From Scilla litardierei (lineage: Eukaryota; Streptophyta; Magnoliopsida; Asparagales; Asparagaceae): a DNA stretch of 64,000 nucleotides. The notes under the pieces are model-generated. The model made no database searches, was not told the origin of the DNA, and worked only from the letters and a program-made list of their open reading frames with translations. Of the stretch, positions 34,397 through 45,396 are shown in pieces; position 1 is the first letter of the stretch; the number at the start of each line of letters is the position of its first letter. The DNA is taken from the NCBI GenBank assembly GCA_030789695.1, contig CM061134.1, forward strand, positions 59,155,334 to 59,219,333. Direction: 5' to 3'. A program made the position numbers and the translations under genes.

Positions 34397-35954
34397 TGAC
34401 CGGCGCCCCGCTTGCGTTGCGGCGTCGCGGTGTCGTTTACCGCAAGTTTCACGGTTAGTGTAGGGTGCGGGAATATCGAACTCAGGGAGGCGAGGTTGTG
34501 CTTGGGTCAGGTAGGACCTAAATCACCCCGAGGGGCGAGCTAGCCCGAATCGGTGGTTGGTTGTCACGAAAGGAAATAAAAGGGTATGAACAAAAAGAAA
34601 GAAAACCCGGGACTTCGGTTTCCAACCCGACGAGAGACTCTCGCCGATACGGCCTGCGGGTATGGATAACGATCGGAATTAGGGTCTAATGGTGAGACGT
34701 TGCCTCCAAAAGTGGTACCGGCGTCCCATGGGCCCGATATTCCGGTCGGTGCCCAGGATGATACACCGGACTTCCCGGATTCGATCAGTGGGCACTCCCG
34801 TGTCCATTAACACTGATCGATCCCGGGAGCACTAAGCCTGCAACGATAACTCCCAACGTCTCATCCTGCCGCTCCCGCGTGCTAGGATTCGGCGTCTACG
34901 CTAAGGGTGTGAGCTATGGCTAGGGAGTCAACCGCCAAGTTTATTCCCCCTTGGCCCGACGGTCAAAGGCGGTCTTTTTCCCGTCGATGACAATGAAACA
35001 CCCCGCGTAACCGTTAGATTCCTACTCCCTATCGATTTCCTAACCCTACGGACGCATCGGGAAGAGCCCCCGAAGGGGTTTCCACCAAAATCCCAGATTT
35101 GGGAACTACTCACAAAAATTCATGAAAAAGCAATCTAAATGAAATTTGACCGTTGGAATCATAATCAGACAATTGCAATGCGGAAGTAATAGAGTAATAA
35201 AGACAATACTAAAATTTTAGAAAGATCTGAAAACTTACAAAAGAGTAACAATTACAGCCGTCACAAGGAAATAAAACAGCAGGAAAAATAACAGCCCTCA
35301 TTTCTGGAACCCTAGGGTTCTATTTATAGACCGTCGCATCAACCGATCGGTTGACAAGTCAACCGATCGGTTGATCCGTTACAGATAAATTACAGAAAAC
35401 GGCGACTTTTCACCCGATCTCATGAACCGGTCGGGTGAGTTCTTGAGTGACCGGTTGGATCTTGGAGCGGTCGGGTGAATCGATCGGTTCAACGTCTGTG
35501 TCTTCAGCTCATCTTCTTCAGCTACAGATGAACCGATTGGGTGAGAGTCACCCGATCGGTTGGAATTCTGCTCGAAAAAACAGAGAACAGCCGCCCGCAG
35601 AACCGGTCTGTGAACCGGTCGGGTGGCTTCTTTGTGAGCTGCGGCAGAGACCGGGTGGTGCACGCGTGCATCACCCGATCGGTTGGAGATGACCAACCGA
35701 CCGGGTGAGGGGCTGAAAGATGAATACTTCGCCGTTTGACCCCCTGGATCACGCGTGACTTCTCCCGTTGCTCCGGGGACTTGGGATATCATCGTTAAAC
35801 GTCCCCTACGTGGTCAATCCCCTGCAATCATGGATAAACAAAGAAAAGTGAAAGAAAACGGGAAAATACACGAAAACGGATAAGAGGCGGCGGAAAAACA
35901 CGGAGAAACACAAAAGAAAACGTGCGTGAATATATGAAATATAAACGCACGTCA
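34397..35954 (-). repeat. 3' LTR of the Athila-type element
   Basis: The plus strand starts TGACCGGCGCCCC and ends CACGTCA. A minus-strand TATA box CTATAAATAG is at 35320-35329. Between about 35340 and 35710 lie many copies of CAACCGATCGGTTG and CACCCGATCGG variants, self-complementary 14-mers. It is nearly identical to 43559-45116, with a few substitutions such as GGCG/GTCG at the start. Confidence 0.92.
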
Positions 35955-37623
35955 AAATCCACCAAGCTGAACTCTTCCTCGTCCTTGAGGAAGACGAGTG
36001 AGAGTAGGAGCTCGGAAGGGGAAAATAGAGAGGAAGAAAGAAAAAGGAAACTCTAAGCCCTAGATCGCCCATCAGAGCCACCAAAATCAAAAACCACTCA
36101 CCAAGCAAGCAAACGCCAAATCACACCACTAAACCTAGGAAAGCGAGTCCAAATAAGTGTCGTGGGTCCACGCAGTGAAGCGCGAGTGAGCGTGGTCATG
36201 TGCTAGCAAATGGTGATGCTTTCTACGATGTGCTATGAGGCTCGATATACACAAATCCAAGATATGACCCAAAATATCGATCCGAATTGAATTAAGCGGC
36301 GAATATAAGTTCAAGCATGCATGGGAAGAGTGGGAATAGAAGCGTATCATGCATCGGGGACTCCACAACTAGGGTTAAGGAAATCACGCCACTATAGCCT
36401 AGATACTAGCTAAAAAGTTCCTAAGCCAAGTGTTTTCGATAACGACGGGGGTTAAGATGATGTGGAGAAGAACACTCGGTGCAAATTCTCGCCTTCCCTT
36501 TATTCTTGGCAATTATGAAAAGATATTCACACGGAAATTCCGTTTTTTTTTTCTTTTTTGGGTTTTGGGCATTTGTATTTTTTTTTTGGATTTTTGGGCT
36601 ATACATGATTTTTTCTTTTCTTTTTGGGTTTTTCTTTTCTTTTCTCCTTTTTTTTTGGATTTTTGAATTTTGGGCTTTTGGCTATACACATGTGTACTCT
36701 CCCAAGTGGGAGAACAGTACACGACGAGGGGATTTGCACCAAGTAAAACAGAAAAGAAATCAAAATCTAAACACTTGGGCAAAGGAAACTATTCTCGCTA
36801 AACAGAGCATAGGCTAAATGGGTTATCCTAGTCCTTAGTTGTGGGATCCCGACGCATGCGAATTGAAGTATACGATATAATATAGCATGCATATAGTGAA
36901 ACAAATACCGCATATTCAAATCGGAGCATGATAATCTAGGGGTCATTCCTGGACAGGTATATAAAGTAAAATCACAAAGCAGAAGCACACCAAATGCTAG
37001 TCACGACACACGACTCACAAAAAGCTAAGTGGACCCACAATGCGTGAAATGCAAGAGGACTCGAAATCCTAGGGTTAGTGAGTGTGATTATCGATGCAAT
37101 GCTAGGTGTGTGTGACTTTGTGGCGATTCATCATAGGATTCATTTCTAGGAGAAAGAGCTAAAGAAGAAGAAAAAAGAAAAAAAAGAAAAACACGATGGA
37201 AAACGACTCAAATAACGTAGAAAAACAACACAAATGACGCACGAAGTGCGACTCCCCCAAGCTGAAACTTGCATTGCCCTCAATGCAATAAGAGTGAGCA
37301 CGGGAGGGCAATGAAAATGGGGGGGAATATGCACTGACACAAAAAGAAATGAAAACGAGGAAAACACATAGATAAAACCGAAAAAGAAAGAAAGATCAAA
37401 ATCAAAACCAAACAACACGAGAATAAAAATAAAAATAAAACCACACGACACGACACTCAAAAACGAAAAACAAACACACACACAAAAATGAGAAAAACAA
37501 ACAAAACACGACAGCACACCAAAATAGACGTCCCCCAAGCTAGACCAGAAAGTGCTAGCGAAATGATGTAATCGAGGAAATGCAGATATGTGCAAGGGGG
37601 AGTCAAAAACAAAAGGGGTGAAA
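35955..37623. other. 3' untranslated region of the Athila element
   Basis: No domain is seen. On the minus strand a polypurine-like tract AGCTTGGGGGA lies at about 37534-37544 and another near 37250-37262. Athila and Tat elements often have an extra internal polypurine tract. T-rich runs occur on the plus strand at 36540-36670. Confidence 0.55.
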
Positions 37624-38598
37624 TCAAAAAGCAAGGGAAGGTGAGTCCTCGTCCTCCTCGGAGGAGGGTGTGGATGGGTGGTCGGGGGAGGCTGGGGGTG
37701 TGCTGAGAAGTGGGGAATGAGGCGGAGGAATAGGGGCAGTGGTGGTGTGAACAATGGGAGGAGTGTCGGTGGTGGTGGGTGGTGGTGGTAGGAAGGCGAT
37801 CAAGGCGGTGGTGAGAGGAATAGGAATGGAGGAAGTAGATGTGGTGGTGACGGTAGTGGGAGGTGGTGGGAGGGATCTGGAGCGCACCGGAAATTTCCTC
37901 CGGCGCACGTATGGAGTGACGGAGGAGGAGGGAGGAGGTAGCGTGGGTGCGGTGGAAGTGGTCGGGAGGGGTGAAGTGGATGCCGGGATGGGATGTGAAG
38001 AGGGAGGAGAAGAATGTGGTGAGGGGGGTGATGGATGTGGGGAAGGGTGGGTGGGTGGAGGAGAAGATCGCCGGGGTGGTGAAGGTGGAGGTGGTCCGTG
38101 GATATGAGTAAGAAGGCGGAGAATGGCGGCCACGTTCCTCTCAAGTGCGAGGAAACGTGGGTGAGTAAGAAAGGAGGATGGCGATGGGTCCGAGGAAACC
38201 GAGGACATGGCGAGCTCACGAAGGGCAGCGACCTCCCTCTCAAGCCCCAGACGGGCAGATACCTGACGGCGACCAAAAGATGTAGATTGGCGCGAGGCAG
38301 AGGTGGTGCCGCCAGGTAAGGTCGAAGAGGTGCCGGCGGCAGTGGTCATGCCGGCACAGGAGACAAGGCCAGAAATGGCCGCAAAGAGGTGCTCAGATGT
38401 GATCGGTCCCGGAGCAGAAACAGGACGACTCGGGCCAGCCCCTAAATCTCCCCCAGACGCAGGGATATCCTGCTCGCCTAAGTGGGCGGCAGGGGACGGT
38501 GATCTGCGGGCGCCTGTGGGAAGGAAAGGAAGATTCAACCCAGCGAAGAAGTCGGGATCAGGAGGGAAAGTCCAATCTCCCACGAGAGCAATGGTCAT
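37624..38598 (-). CDS. Pro/Ser/Thr-rich protein, 324 residues, overlapping the Athila ORF-1-like frame
   Basis: The frame starts MTIALVGDWTFPPDPDFFAG, with its ATG overlapping the TGA of the previous ORF. It has a helical segment (LGLEREVAALRELAMSS, HPRFLALERNVAAILRLL) and then about 150 residues almost entirely Pro, Ser and Thr, ending EEDEDSPSLAF. It could be the frameshifted C-terminal half of the same polypeptide, or a separate protein. No membrane segment or signal peptide is apparent. The Gly/Val-rich plus-strand frames across the same bases are shadows. Confidence 0.5.
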   Translation of the reverse strand: MTIALVGDWTFPPDPDFFAGLNLPFLPTGARRSPSPAAHLGEQDIPASGGDLGAGPSRPVSAPGPITSEHLFAAISGLVSCAGMTTAAGTSSTLPGGTTSASRQSTSFGRRQVSARLGLEREVAALRELAMSSVSSDPSPSSFLTHPRFLALERNVAAILRLLTHIHGPPPPSPPRRSSPPPTHPSPHPSPPSPHSSPPSSHPIPASTSPLPTTSTAPTLPPPSSSVTPYVRRRKFPVRSRSLPPPPTTVTTTSTSSIPIPLTTALIAFLPPPPTTTDTPPIVHTTTAPIPPPHSPLLSTPPASPDHPSTPSSEEDEDSPSLAF

Positions 38599-39647
38599 GC
38601 GAGCGGGGTTGGGCAGAATGGTGTAAGGGGCTGGGGGTGGCCATAATGAAATATGAAGCGGCCATCCGAGCGGGGTTTAATCATGTGGATGTGCCGCAGG
38701 ACATCGATATCAAGATGTGAGGGTCCTGCGGCAGCAGGAAGATTATCGGGGATGGTAATATTGAATTGGGCGTGAGAGCAGATGATCGTGATGATGCCCC
38801 CGCAACAAAACTTCCCCTTACCGGCTCGGCTGATCTCGAGTAGCTTGTAAACAAGCCAATCACTGCTATGGATGGGGACGGTAGGGGCCCTGAAGCTAAC
38901 TCCATCATCATACCGGACATAAGGAAAAGTCATGGCCCAAAGGATAAAAAGGTCAGGGATAGTCACAGTGCCGGACTCGTCCCTAGGAAAGAATGCAGAC
39001 GAAATGATCCTGTGGGCCAAACGAAACACGGGGTGAATGATGGAGGAGGCCTTGGCCCTTCCTCGGGGGTAGTCACGGATCAAAGTGAGGCGGAACCAGA
39101 ATTGATCGACATCGAACTCGGGTGTGTACCTGTAGTGTCGGATGGAATCATCCCCGAGATTGGGGAAGCCAAATATATCATTAATTGTGTTCAGATTTGT
39201 GGTGACACTACGGTTACGCACCCTGAATCTAATGATCGACCCGGACTCCCAGACAAGTGTAGAGAGGAATTCGAGTGTGAGTGCCGGGTAGGATATGGCA
39301 TGTGTATTAAGAAAGGCTAACCACCCTAAGTTAGCGAAAAGAGATTCGACCTTGGTGAAGACACCGAGATCGACAAGTGTACGTGCGTGCGGGAACTTAG
39401 TGGATAGATGCCCTCGAGCATCAAGCCTACGGTAAAAATCTTTGTGCTCCTGGTTCCGAAAAATGTACCCATGCGGGCCCAACATTAGGTCCACAGGGGG
39501 GACAACAGGCGGAGGAGGGCCAAGTGTAAGTGCTCGTATACGGGAAGGGGGGCGTGTTTGTTTTCGTCTCTTTCGAGACGGCTCCTCTTCCCTCATGATT
39601 CCCTTCCCCTTATCCTTATCTTTAGCCATGTGTGTGTGTGCGAGCAA
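38595..39647 (-). CDS. Athila ORF-1-like protein, 350 residues
   Basis: The frame is open from ATG 39647 (a second ATG at 39629 starts MAKDKDKGKGIM). Residues about 1-40 are basic, with a nuclear-localisation-like RKRRKQTRPP. The central part reads RTLVDLGVFTKVESLFANLG, TINDIFGFPNLGDDSIRHYR and SSDWLVYKLLEISRAGKGKF. It resembles the plant retrotransposon ORF found in the env position of Athila elements; that role is not established here. It is uninterrupted although the element lacks pol. The stop overlaps the next start as ATGA. Confidence 0.7.
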   Translation of the reverse strand: MLAHTHMAKDKDKGKGIMREEEPSRKRRKQTRPPSRIRALTLGPPPPVVPPVDLMLGPHGYIFRNQEHKDFYRRLDARGHLSTKFPHARTLVDLGVFTKVESLFANLGWLAFLNTHAISYPALTLEFLSTLVWESGSIIRFRVRNRSVTTNLNTINDIFGFPNLGDDSIRHYRYTPEFDVDQFWFRLTLIRDYPRGRAKASSIIHPVFRLAHRIISSAFFPRDESGTVTIPDLFILWAMTFPYVRYDDGVSFRAPTVPIHSSDWLVYKLLEISRAGKGKFCCGGIITIICSHAQFNITIPDNLPAAAGPSHLDIDVLRHIHMIKPRSDGRFIFHYGHPQPLTPFCPTPLA

Positions 39648-40619
39648 GAATTAGTGCAAAAATCGTGGATGCACACCAACACAAGCAAACGAGCAAGCAC
39701 AATAAATAGGGCAAATGTATAAAATAAGATTAGGAGCGAGTTTACCCAAGCGGAGTGGTGGAGCTTGCTCGTTGATGCCCCACACTGTTCAGCGAGAGTA
39801 GCGTGGAGCCGCGGCGAACTCCTTTGGCAACAATTTTCGAAATGGGGGTGGTTTGGGGGAAAACTAGGTCAAAAATTCGGAATGGGAGGAGAGAGAGGGT
39901 GTAGATGATGAAGGGTTGATGAAGGAGGTGGAGAGTGGGAGTAATGGAGGAGTAGAGGGCGTGGGGGAGGAAGATCGGTTGTTGGGAGAGAGAGGAAGGC
40001 GAAACGACGGGGGGATTTGCGATCGGGCGAGGGTGAAAACGAGCGGGTGTCGAGGGGGGTTTATATAGGGTTTAAGTCGAACCGGTCGGGTGAGTTTTCA
40101 CCCGATCGGTTGACAGTTAGGTCGAAAATCTTGCCGAAGAAATGCTACAGGCGAACCGATCGGTTGATTTTTCAACCGATCGGTTGGCCGCTCCACACAT
40201 TTTCCCGAGAACTTAGGGCTGCTCACCCGGTCACGTCAACCGATCGCGCTCGAACTCAACCGATCGGTTGATATTCCCCAATATTTCCCGAGAGTTCTCC
40301 CCAGCTCACCCGGTCTGCCACCCGGTCTCTTCATTACTCAACCGATCGGGTCATCTGGGGGCAGATCTTGGCTTGTATCTGATACATCCTAACCGATCGG
40401 GTGAGTTGTCAACCGATCGGTTGGGGCTTTGTTTCCTGCAAAAGCCAACAGATTATCTAAGTCCCCGAACGGATCTTCTCGCGACTGATTTTATTTATAA
40501 AAGTAGATAAAATAAAATCAAAAATTAACGCTAAAAAATGAGAAAAAGTTTAGAGCATGGGTTGCCTCCCATGAAGCGCGCTTGTTTAACGTCGTTGGCT
40601 CGACGCCCGCAAGAGATGC
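39648..40619. other. Noncoding region of the Athila element with palindrome cluster
   Basis: Where RT, RNase H and integrase would lie in an autonomous element there is noncoding DNA. From about 40077 to 40430 it again carries many CAACCGATCGGTTG-type palindromes, like the LTRs. No pol remnant was recognised, so this may be a replaced rather than simply deleted segment. Confidence 0.65.
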
Positions 40620-41540
40620 TCATGGTGGCTGATACGGGTGATGCCCAAATTTCGGCATCTCTTTCTCGTTGGAGCTGAAGGCGTTTGGAGTAGTCAGCGG
40701 CTGGAAAAATACTTGCTCGACTACCCTCCCTTTGTTATTGAGATCCGGGGGCTTTTCCTTGGTGTTGGCGCTTCCCGCCATCTTCTTCAGGATCCGGACC
40801 TCGTCTTTAGTGAGGTCCGTGTGCTCTTTCCCCGTTCTCCTCACAGGAGGAGCCTTGGGGAACCCAGGAGGGGTCGTTCTCGCTGCACTCGGTCTTCCAG
40901 CAGCTTCTTTGTTCTCGGGGCCGTCCCCATCTTCTGAATTCCCCAAGTCATCGGGGGGGTTTCTCAGGAGAATCTCCCAGGAGCTCTCCTCTACATCTTT
41001 TTCTTCTTCTATCTCAAGCAAATTGCACCGGAGGTCATCAGGAGGATCGGGGTGCTTCATGGATAGTTCCAGATCAAACTCAACTTTCTCTCCGCTGACG
41101 TTCAAGGAGAGTTTTCCGTTCTTCACATCTATTAGAACGCCAGCAGTGGCCATGAAAGGCCGTCCTAGGATAATGGGGGTGTGTGCGTCTTCGGGCATGT
41201 CCATGACTACAAAGTCCACAGGCACATGCACCCCTCTCACATTTACTGGGAGGTCATCAACAACTCCCACCGGATATTTGACCGACCGGTCAGCTAGTTG
41301 TAGGGTCATCCCGGTGGGCTCCAAATCACCCATCCCTATCCTTCTGTACATCGACAAGGGCATCAAACTTACACTCGCTCCGAGATCGACGAGTGCACGA
41401 TGAATCTTCACTGCCCTGATCATGCAAGGAATGGAAAAGCTCCCCGGGTCTTTAAGTTTCGGTGGATTTGCCCTCTGGATAAGAGCGCTACACTCCGCCG
41501 TCAATACTACTTTCTCTTTTCTAGACCCTCTAGTCACCAA
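40620..41540 (-). pseudogene. Athila-type aspartic protease with a C-terminal tail, no polymerase
   Basis: The 306-residue frame includes CSALIQRANPPKLKDPGSFS, then IPCMIRAVKIHRALVDLGAS with the catalytic D-L-G-A-S, SLMPLSMYRRIG, and TPIILGRPFMATAGVLIDV. It overlaps the gag frame by about 11 bases, where a frameshift has separated two formerly continuous parts. In autonomous Athila elements RT follows; here the frame ends at HHPYQPP and noncoding DNA follows. Confidence 0.85.
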
Positions 41541-43355
41541 ATTCTTTCAAGAATTTTGCATAGGAGGGGATTGTTTCTATTGCTTCCAGGAAGGGGATTT
41601 GCAGGCTTAGGTCCTTGACCATGGCAAAGAACTTGCCATATTTCTCATCAATTTTTGCCTGAGCCAACCGTTGTGGAAATGGCACAACGGGTTTATACAC
41701 TCTCGGGCTCTCTTCCTCCTTCTTCTTCTCTTCTTCAGACACTCCCTCCGAAGTCATGGGATTTGATGACGAAGCACCGGCGTCATTTGATTTTTCAGTC
41801 GGTCTCTCAACGACCAATGGTGCTTCCGGGTTGCTAGGGGGCACTCTAGTAGGAATTTGTGTCCCGCTTCTCAGAACGATAGCGGACACATTCGCGTGCT
41901 CGTGCACGAGTGCCGATGTTTGTGTTGCTCCCCTCGGGTTCACCTCCGGTTGTGGCGGCAATTGGCTTTGTGACCTTGCAAGGTTCGCCACCTGTAACCC
42001 CAGCTGGGTTACTTGGTCCGTGAGGGTCCGCTGACCCATTTCCAGCTTTTGGTTGATCCTCTCCTGGTTGGTAATATATTGAGTCAAGAGAGACTCAACC
42101 GGAGAGACGGCCCTCTGTTGGCCATACTGCTGCTGCTGGAACGGCTGCTGATTCCTGGGGGCGTAAGTTTGTTGCTGAGGTTGCTGCTGAAACGGTTGCT
42201 GCTGAACCTGATTCTGCTGTGGTCTAGCCGGCTGATAAATTTGTTGCTGCGGTTGCTGAGGCGGCGAGGGCTGAAATGGCGGCCGGTAACTGAAATTCGG
42301 GTGGTTCCGGTTGTTGGGAGAGTAGGCCGGGTTGGAATTTGTCCTTGGCGGATATGGCGCATTCCCTGTGGGGTTGTAAAATAGTGCACTCGCCTGGTCC
42401 AACGGTGGTGAGATGTCACCACCGTCGAATTCCCCAAAGAATTCGGACTCTACCGCAGAAACTTGCTGTGTACCGGCCCTACCGGCTCCTACCATTAGTG
42501 CGGAGATCTGGGTCGAAAGCAAGTCGAACTTGCTTGATAGTTTGTCGACGTCCTCGACTCTGTGTATATCCCCGGATCTTGGTGTGGCTCTCTCGTCACA
42601 CCACCGCTCATTGTTGGATGCCATATTTTCCAGAATATGCCCGGCATCCTCCTCGCTTCTAGACATGAAGAACCCCCAGCCGCGGCGTCCATAGAAGATT
42701 TCAAGTGATCCCTCAACCCATTGTAGAACAGATTGATAATCTGCCACTTCGGAAGCTCATGGTGAGGGCATCTTCTTTGCATCTCTTTATATCTCGTCCA
42801 AGCTTCATGCAAGGACTCGTGGCTGGCCTGGGAGAAGGAGGAGATCTCACTCCTCAACTTCATGGTCTTCCCCGGAGGAAAGAACTTCGTCAGAAAAGCA
42901 TTGGAGAGCTTCTCCCAGGTGTTGAAAGTGTTGGGGTCCTTCCCCCTTAGCCATTGCTTGGCTTTGTCTCGCAAAGAGAAGGGGAACAGCTTCAGACGGA
43001 TAGCCTCTGTAGTGACACCATTAATCCGGAAGGTGTCACACTTCTCCAAGAAGGAGTCCAGGTGCTCGATTGGGCTCTCCATGGGCGCACCCGCAAACTG
43101 GTCCTATTGGATCCATGTCACTAGAGACGGCTTCAGCTCAAAGCTTTGGGCCGCAATAGCTGGAGATCGGATGGCGGAAGTTGACTCGATGGATGGCATC
43201 GAGTACTCCAGCAGAGACTTGTGAGATGGGGTGTTCTCCTCCATGGATTCGGGATCTTCTCTTCTTCGCTTCTCGGCGGCCAAACGCCTAAGGGTGGCGT
43301 TAATCTCTGGATCGAGGGGAATCAAGTCGTCAAGACTCCTTGAACTCCTGCGCAT
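41530..43355 (-). pseudogene. Athila-type gag, one stop and one frameshift
   Basis: From ATG 43355 the protein starts MRRSSRSLDDLIPLDPEINA. A stop at about 43104 follows LVTWIQ. The frame resumes with FAGAPMESPIEHLDSFLEKC, LKLFPFSLRDKAKQWLRG and LTKFFPPGKTMKLRSEISSF, the retrotransposon gag core. A one-base shift near 42670, in a G run, moves it to the frame ending at 41530. That part has a long Gln-rich stretch (QPQQQIYQPARPQQNQ) and ends KFLKEFGD. The Gln-rich segment is typical of Athila gag. Confidence 0.85.
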
Positions 43356-43535
43356 GAAAAACAACAAACACCCGTGAAGCGACAAGTGGGAAAGAAACAG
43401 ATAAAATAAGAAATAAAAATAAGAAAAACAGAAAAAAAAGAAAAAGAAAAAGGAGAATGCGAAAATTATCGCGAGGTAGGGATGTGAGCTAAACACGAGG
43501 GTTCAATAGATCCTAAAATATCAAGCACGTTGCCT

Positions 43536-43552
43536 CCCCGGCAACGGCGCCA
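43536..43552 (-). promoter_or_regulatory. Primer-binding site, tRNA-Asp type
   Basis: The minus strand reads TGGCGCCGTTGCCGGGG six bases inside the 5' LTR. This is the tRNA-Asp-type site characteristic of Athila elements. Confidence 0.8.
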
Positions 43553-43558
43553 TAAACT

Positions 43559-45116
43559 TGACCGTCGCCCCGCTTGCGTCGCGGCAGCGCGGTGTTGTTT
43601 ACCGCAAGTTTCACGGTTAGTGTAGGGTGCGGGAATATCGAACTCAGGGAGGCGAGGTTGTGCTTGGGTCAGGTAGGACCTAAATCACCCCGAGGGGCGA
43701 GCTAGCCCGAATCGGTGGTTGGTTGTCACGAAAGGAAATAAAAGGGTATGAACAAAAAGAAAGAAAACCCGGGACTTCGGTTTCCAACCCGACGAGAGAC
43801 TCTCGCCGATACGGCTTGCGGGTATGGATAACGATCGGAATTAGGGTCTAATGGTGAGATGTTGCCTCCAAAAGTGGTACCGGCGTCCCATGGGCCCGAT
43901 ATTCCGGTCGGTGCCCAGGATGATACACCGGACTTCCCGGATTCGATCAATGGGCACTCCTGTGTCCATTAACACTGATCGATCCCGGGAGCACTAAGCC
44001 CGCAACGATAACTCCCAACGTCTCATCCTGCCGCTCCCGCGTGCTAGGATTCGGCGTCTACGCTAAGGGTGTGAGCTATGGCTAGGGAGTCAACCGCCAA
44101 GTTTATTCCCCCTTGGCCCGACGGTCAAAGGCGGTCTTTTTTCCGCCGATGACAATGAAACACCCCGTGTAACCGTTAGATTCCTACTCCCTATCGATTT
44201 CCTAACCCTTTGGAGGCATCGGGAAGAGCCCCCGAAGGGGTTTCCACCAAAATCCCAGATTTGGGAACTACTCACAAAAATTCATGAAAAAGCAATCTAA
44301 ATGAAATTTGACCGTTGGAATCATAATCGGACAATTACAATGCGGAAGTAATAGAGTAATAAAGACAATACTAAAATTTTAGAAAGATCTGAAAACTTAC
44401 AAAAGAGTAACAATTACAGCCGTCACAAGGAAATAAAACAGCAGGAAAAATAACAGCCCTCGTTTCTGGAACCCTAGGGGTTCTATTTATAGACCGCCGC
44501 ATCAACCGATCGGTTGACAAGTCAACCGATCGGTTGATCCGTTACAGATAAATTACAGAAAACGGCGACTTTTCACCCGATCTCATGAACCGGTCGGGTG
44601 AGTTCTTGAGTGACCGGTTGGATCTTGGAGCGGTCGGGTGAATCGATCGGTTCAACGTCCGTGTCTTCAGCTCATCTTCTTCAGCTACAGATGAACCGAT
44701 CGGGTGAGAGTCACCCGATCGGTTGGAATTCTGCTCGAAAAAACAGAGAACAGCCGCCCGCAGAACCGGTCTGTGAACCGGTCGGGTGGCTTCTTTGTGA
44801 GCTGCGGCAGAGACCGGGTGGTGCACGCGTGCATCACCTGATCGGTTGGAGATGACCAACCGACCGGGTGAGGGGCTGAAAGATGAATACTTCGCCGTTT
44901 GACCCCTGGATCACGCGTGACTTCTCCCGTTGCTCCGGGGACTTGGGATATCATCGTTAAACGTCCCCTACGTGGTCAATCCCCTGCAATCATGGATAAA
45001 CAAAGAAAAGTGAAAGAAAACGGGAAAATACACGAAAACGGATAAGAGACGGCGGAAAAAAACGGAGAAACACAAAAGAAAACGTGCGTGAATATATGAA
45101 ATATAAACGCACGTCA
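43559..45116 (-). repeat. 5' LTR of the Athila-type element
   Basis: This partner of 34397-35954 has the same length. The minus-strand TATA box CTATAAATAG is at 44483-44492. The palindrome cluster lies at about 44503-44870. Confidence 0.92.
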
Positions 45117-45319
45117 AGGGGGAGTGTGTTCCTCCTAGTAAAAGCGTGATTATTAGAGTTTGTACTCTCTGATTATTTTAGTGAAGTATTCTATTTTTCT
45201 GGGCGTGGCCTCGCAGATGTAGGTGTGTGCATAGAACTGCGTTATCAAGTCTTGTGTGTCTCTGATTGTCGTGTGTTGTTTCGCTGGATTTATAATTCAT
45301 TATTGCGTACTGAATTTCA
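45117..45319 (+). repeat. Partial second copy of the Sirevirus-like LTR 3' end
   Basis: It matches 34187-34377 from AAGGGGGAGTGTGTTCC to GAATTTCA. It has one 14-base insertion (TATTCTATTTTTCT, about 45187-45200) absent from the left copy. A primer site with one change (TGGCATCAGAGC, 45322-45333) follows, then the gag start. Confidence 0.88.
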
Positions 45320-45396
45320 ATTGGCATCAGAGCAGGTCATCCGCATAACTTTGTTCTATCAAAGTGGGTGTGATCTTGTGTGTCAGTACGCTCATC

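Larger units (their letters stand above)
34397..45116 (-). mobile_element. Non-autonomous Athila-type gypsy element (10.7 kb)
   Basis: Two LTRs of 1558 bp each bound the element. A tRNA-Asp-type primer site (17 bases) lies next to the right LTR. Gag and a DLGAS aspartic protease follow on the minus strand, then an Athila ORF-1-like protein. There is no RT, RNase H or integrase, so it must have relied on another Athila for movement. The flanking 5-mers do not match (AGGTC left, AGGGG right). The two flanks come from different places in the host Copia element, so the two ends probably derive from different insertions. Confidence 0.9.

Noticed and set aside
36430..36817. Phe-rich plus-strand frames suggesting a membrane protein.
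   Set aside because: They arise from T-rich low-complexity DNA in the Athila untranslated region.
37754..38107. Gly/Val-rich plus-strand frame.
   Set aside because: It is the complement of the Pro/Ser/Thr-rich minus-strand ORF; a composition shadow.
40669..41403. 244-codon plus-strand frame across the Athila protease.
   Set aside because: The minus strand has a clear retropepsin (DLGAS); the plus frame is its shadow.
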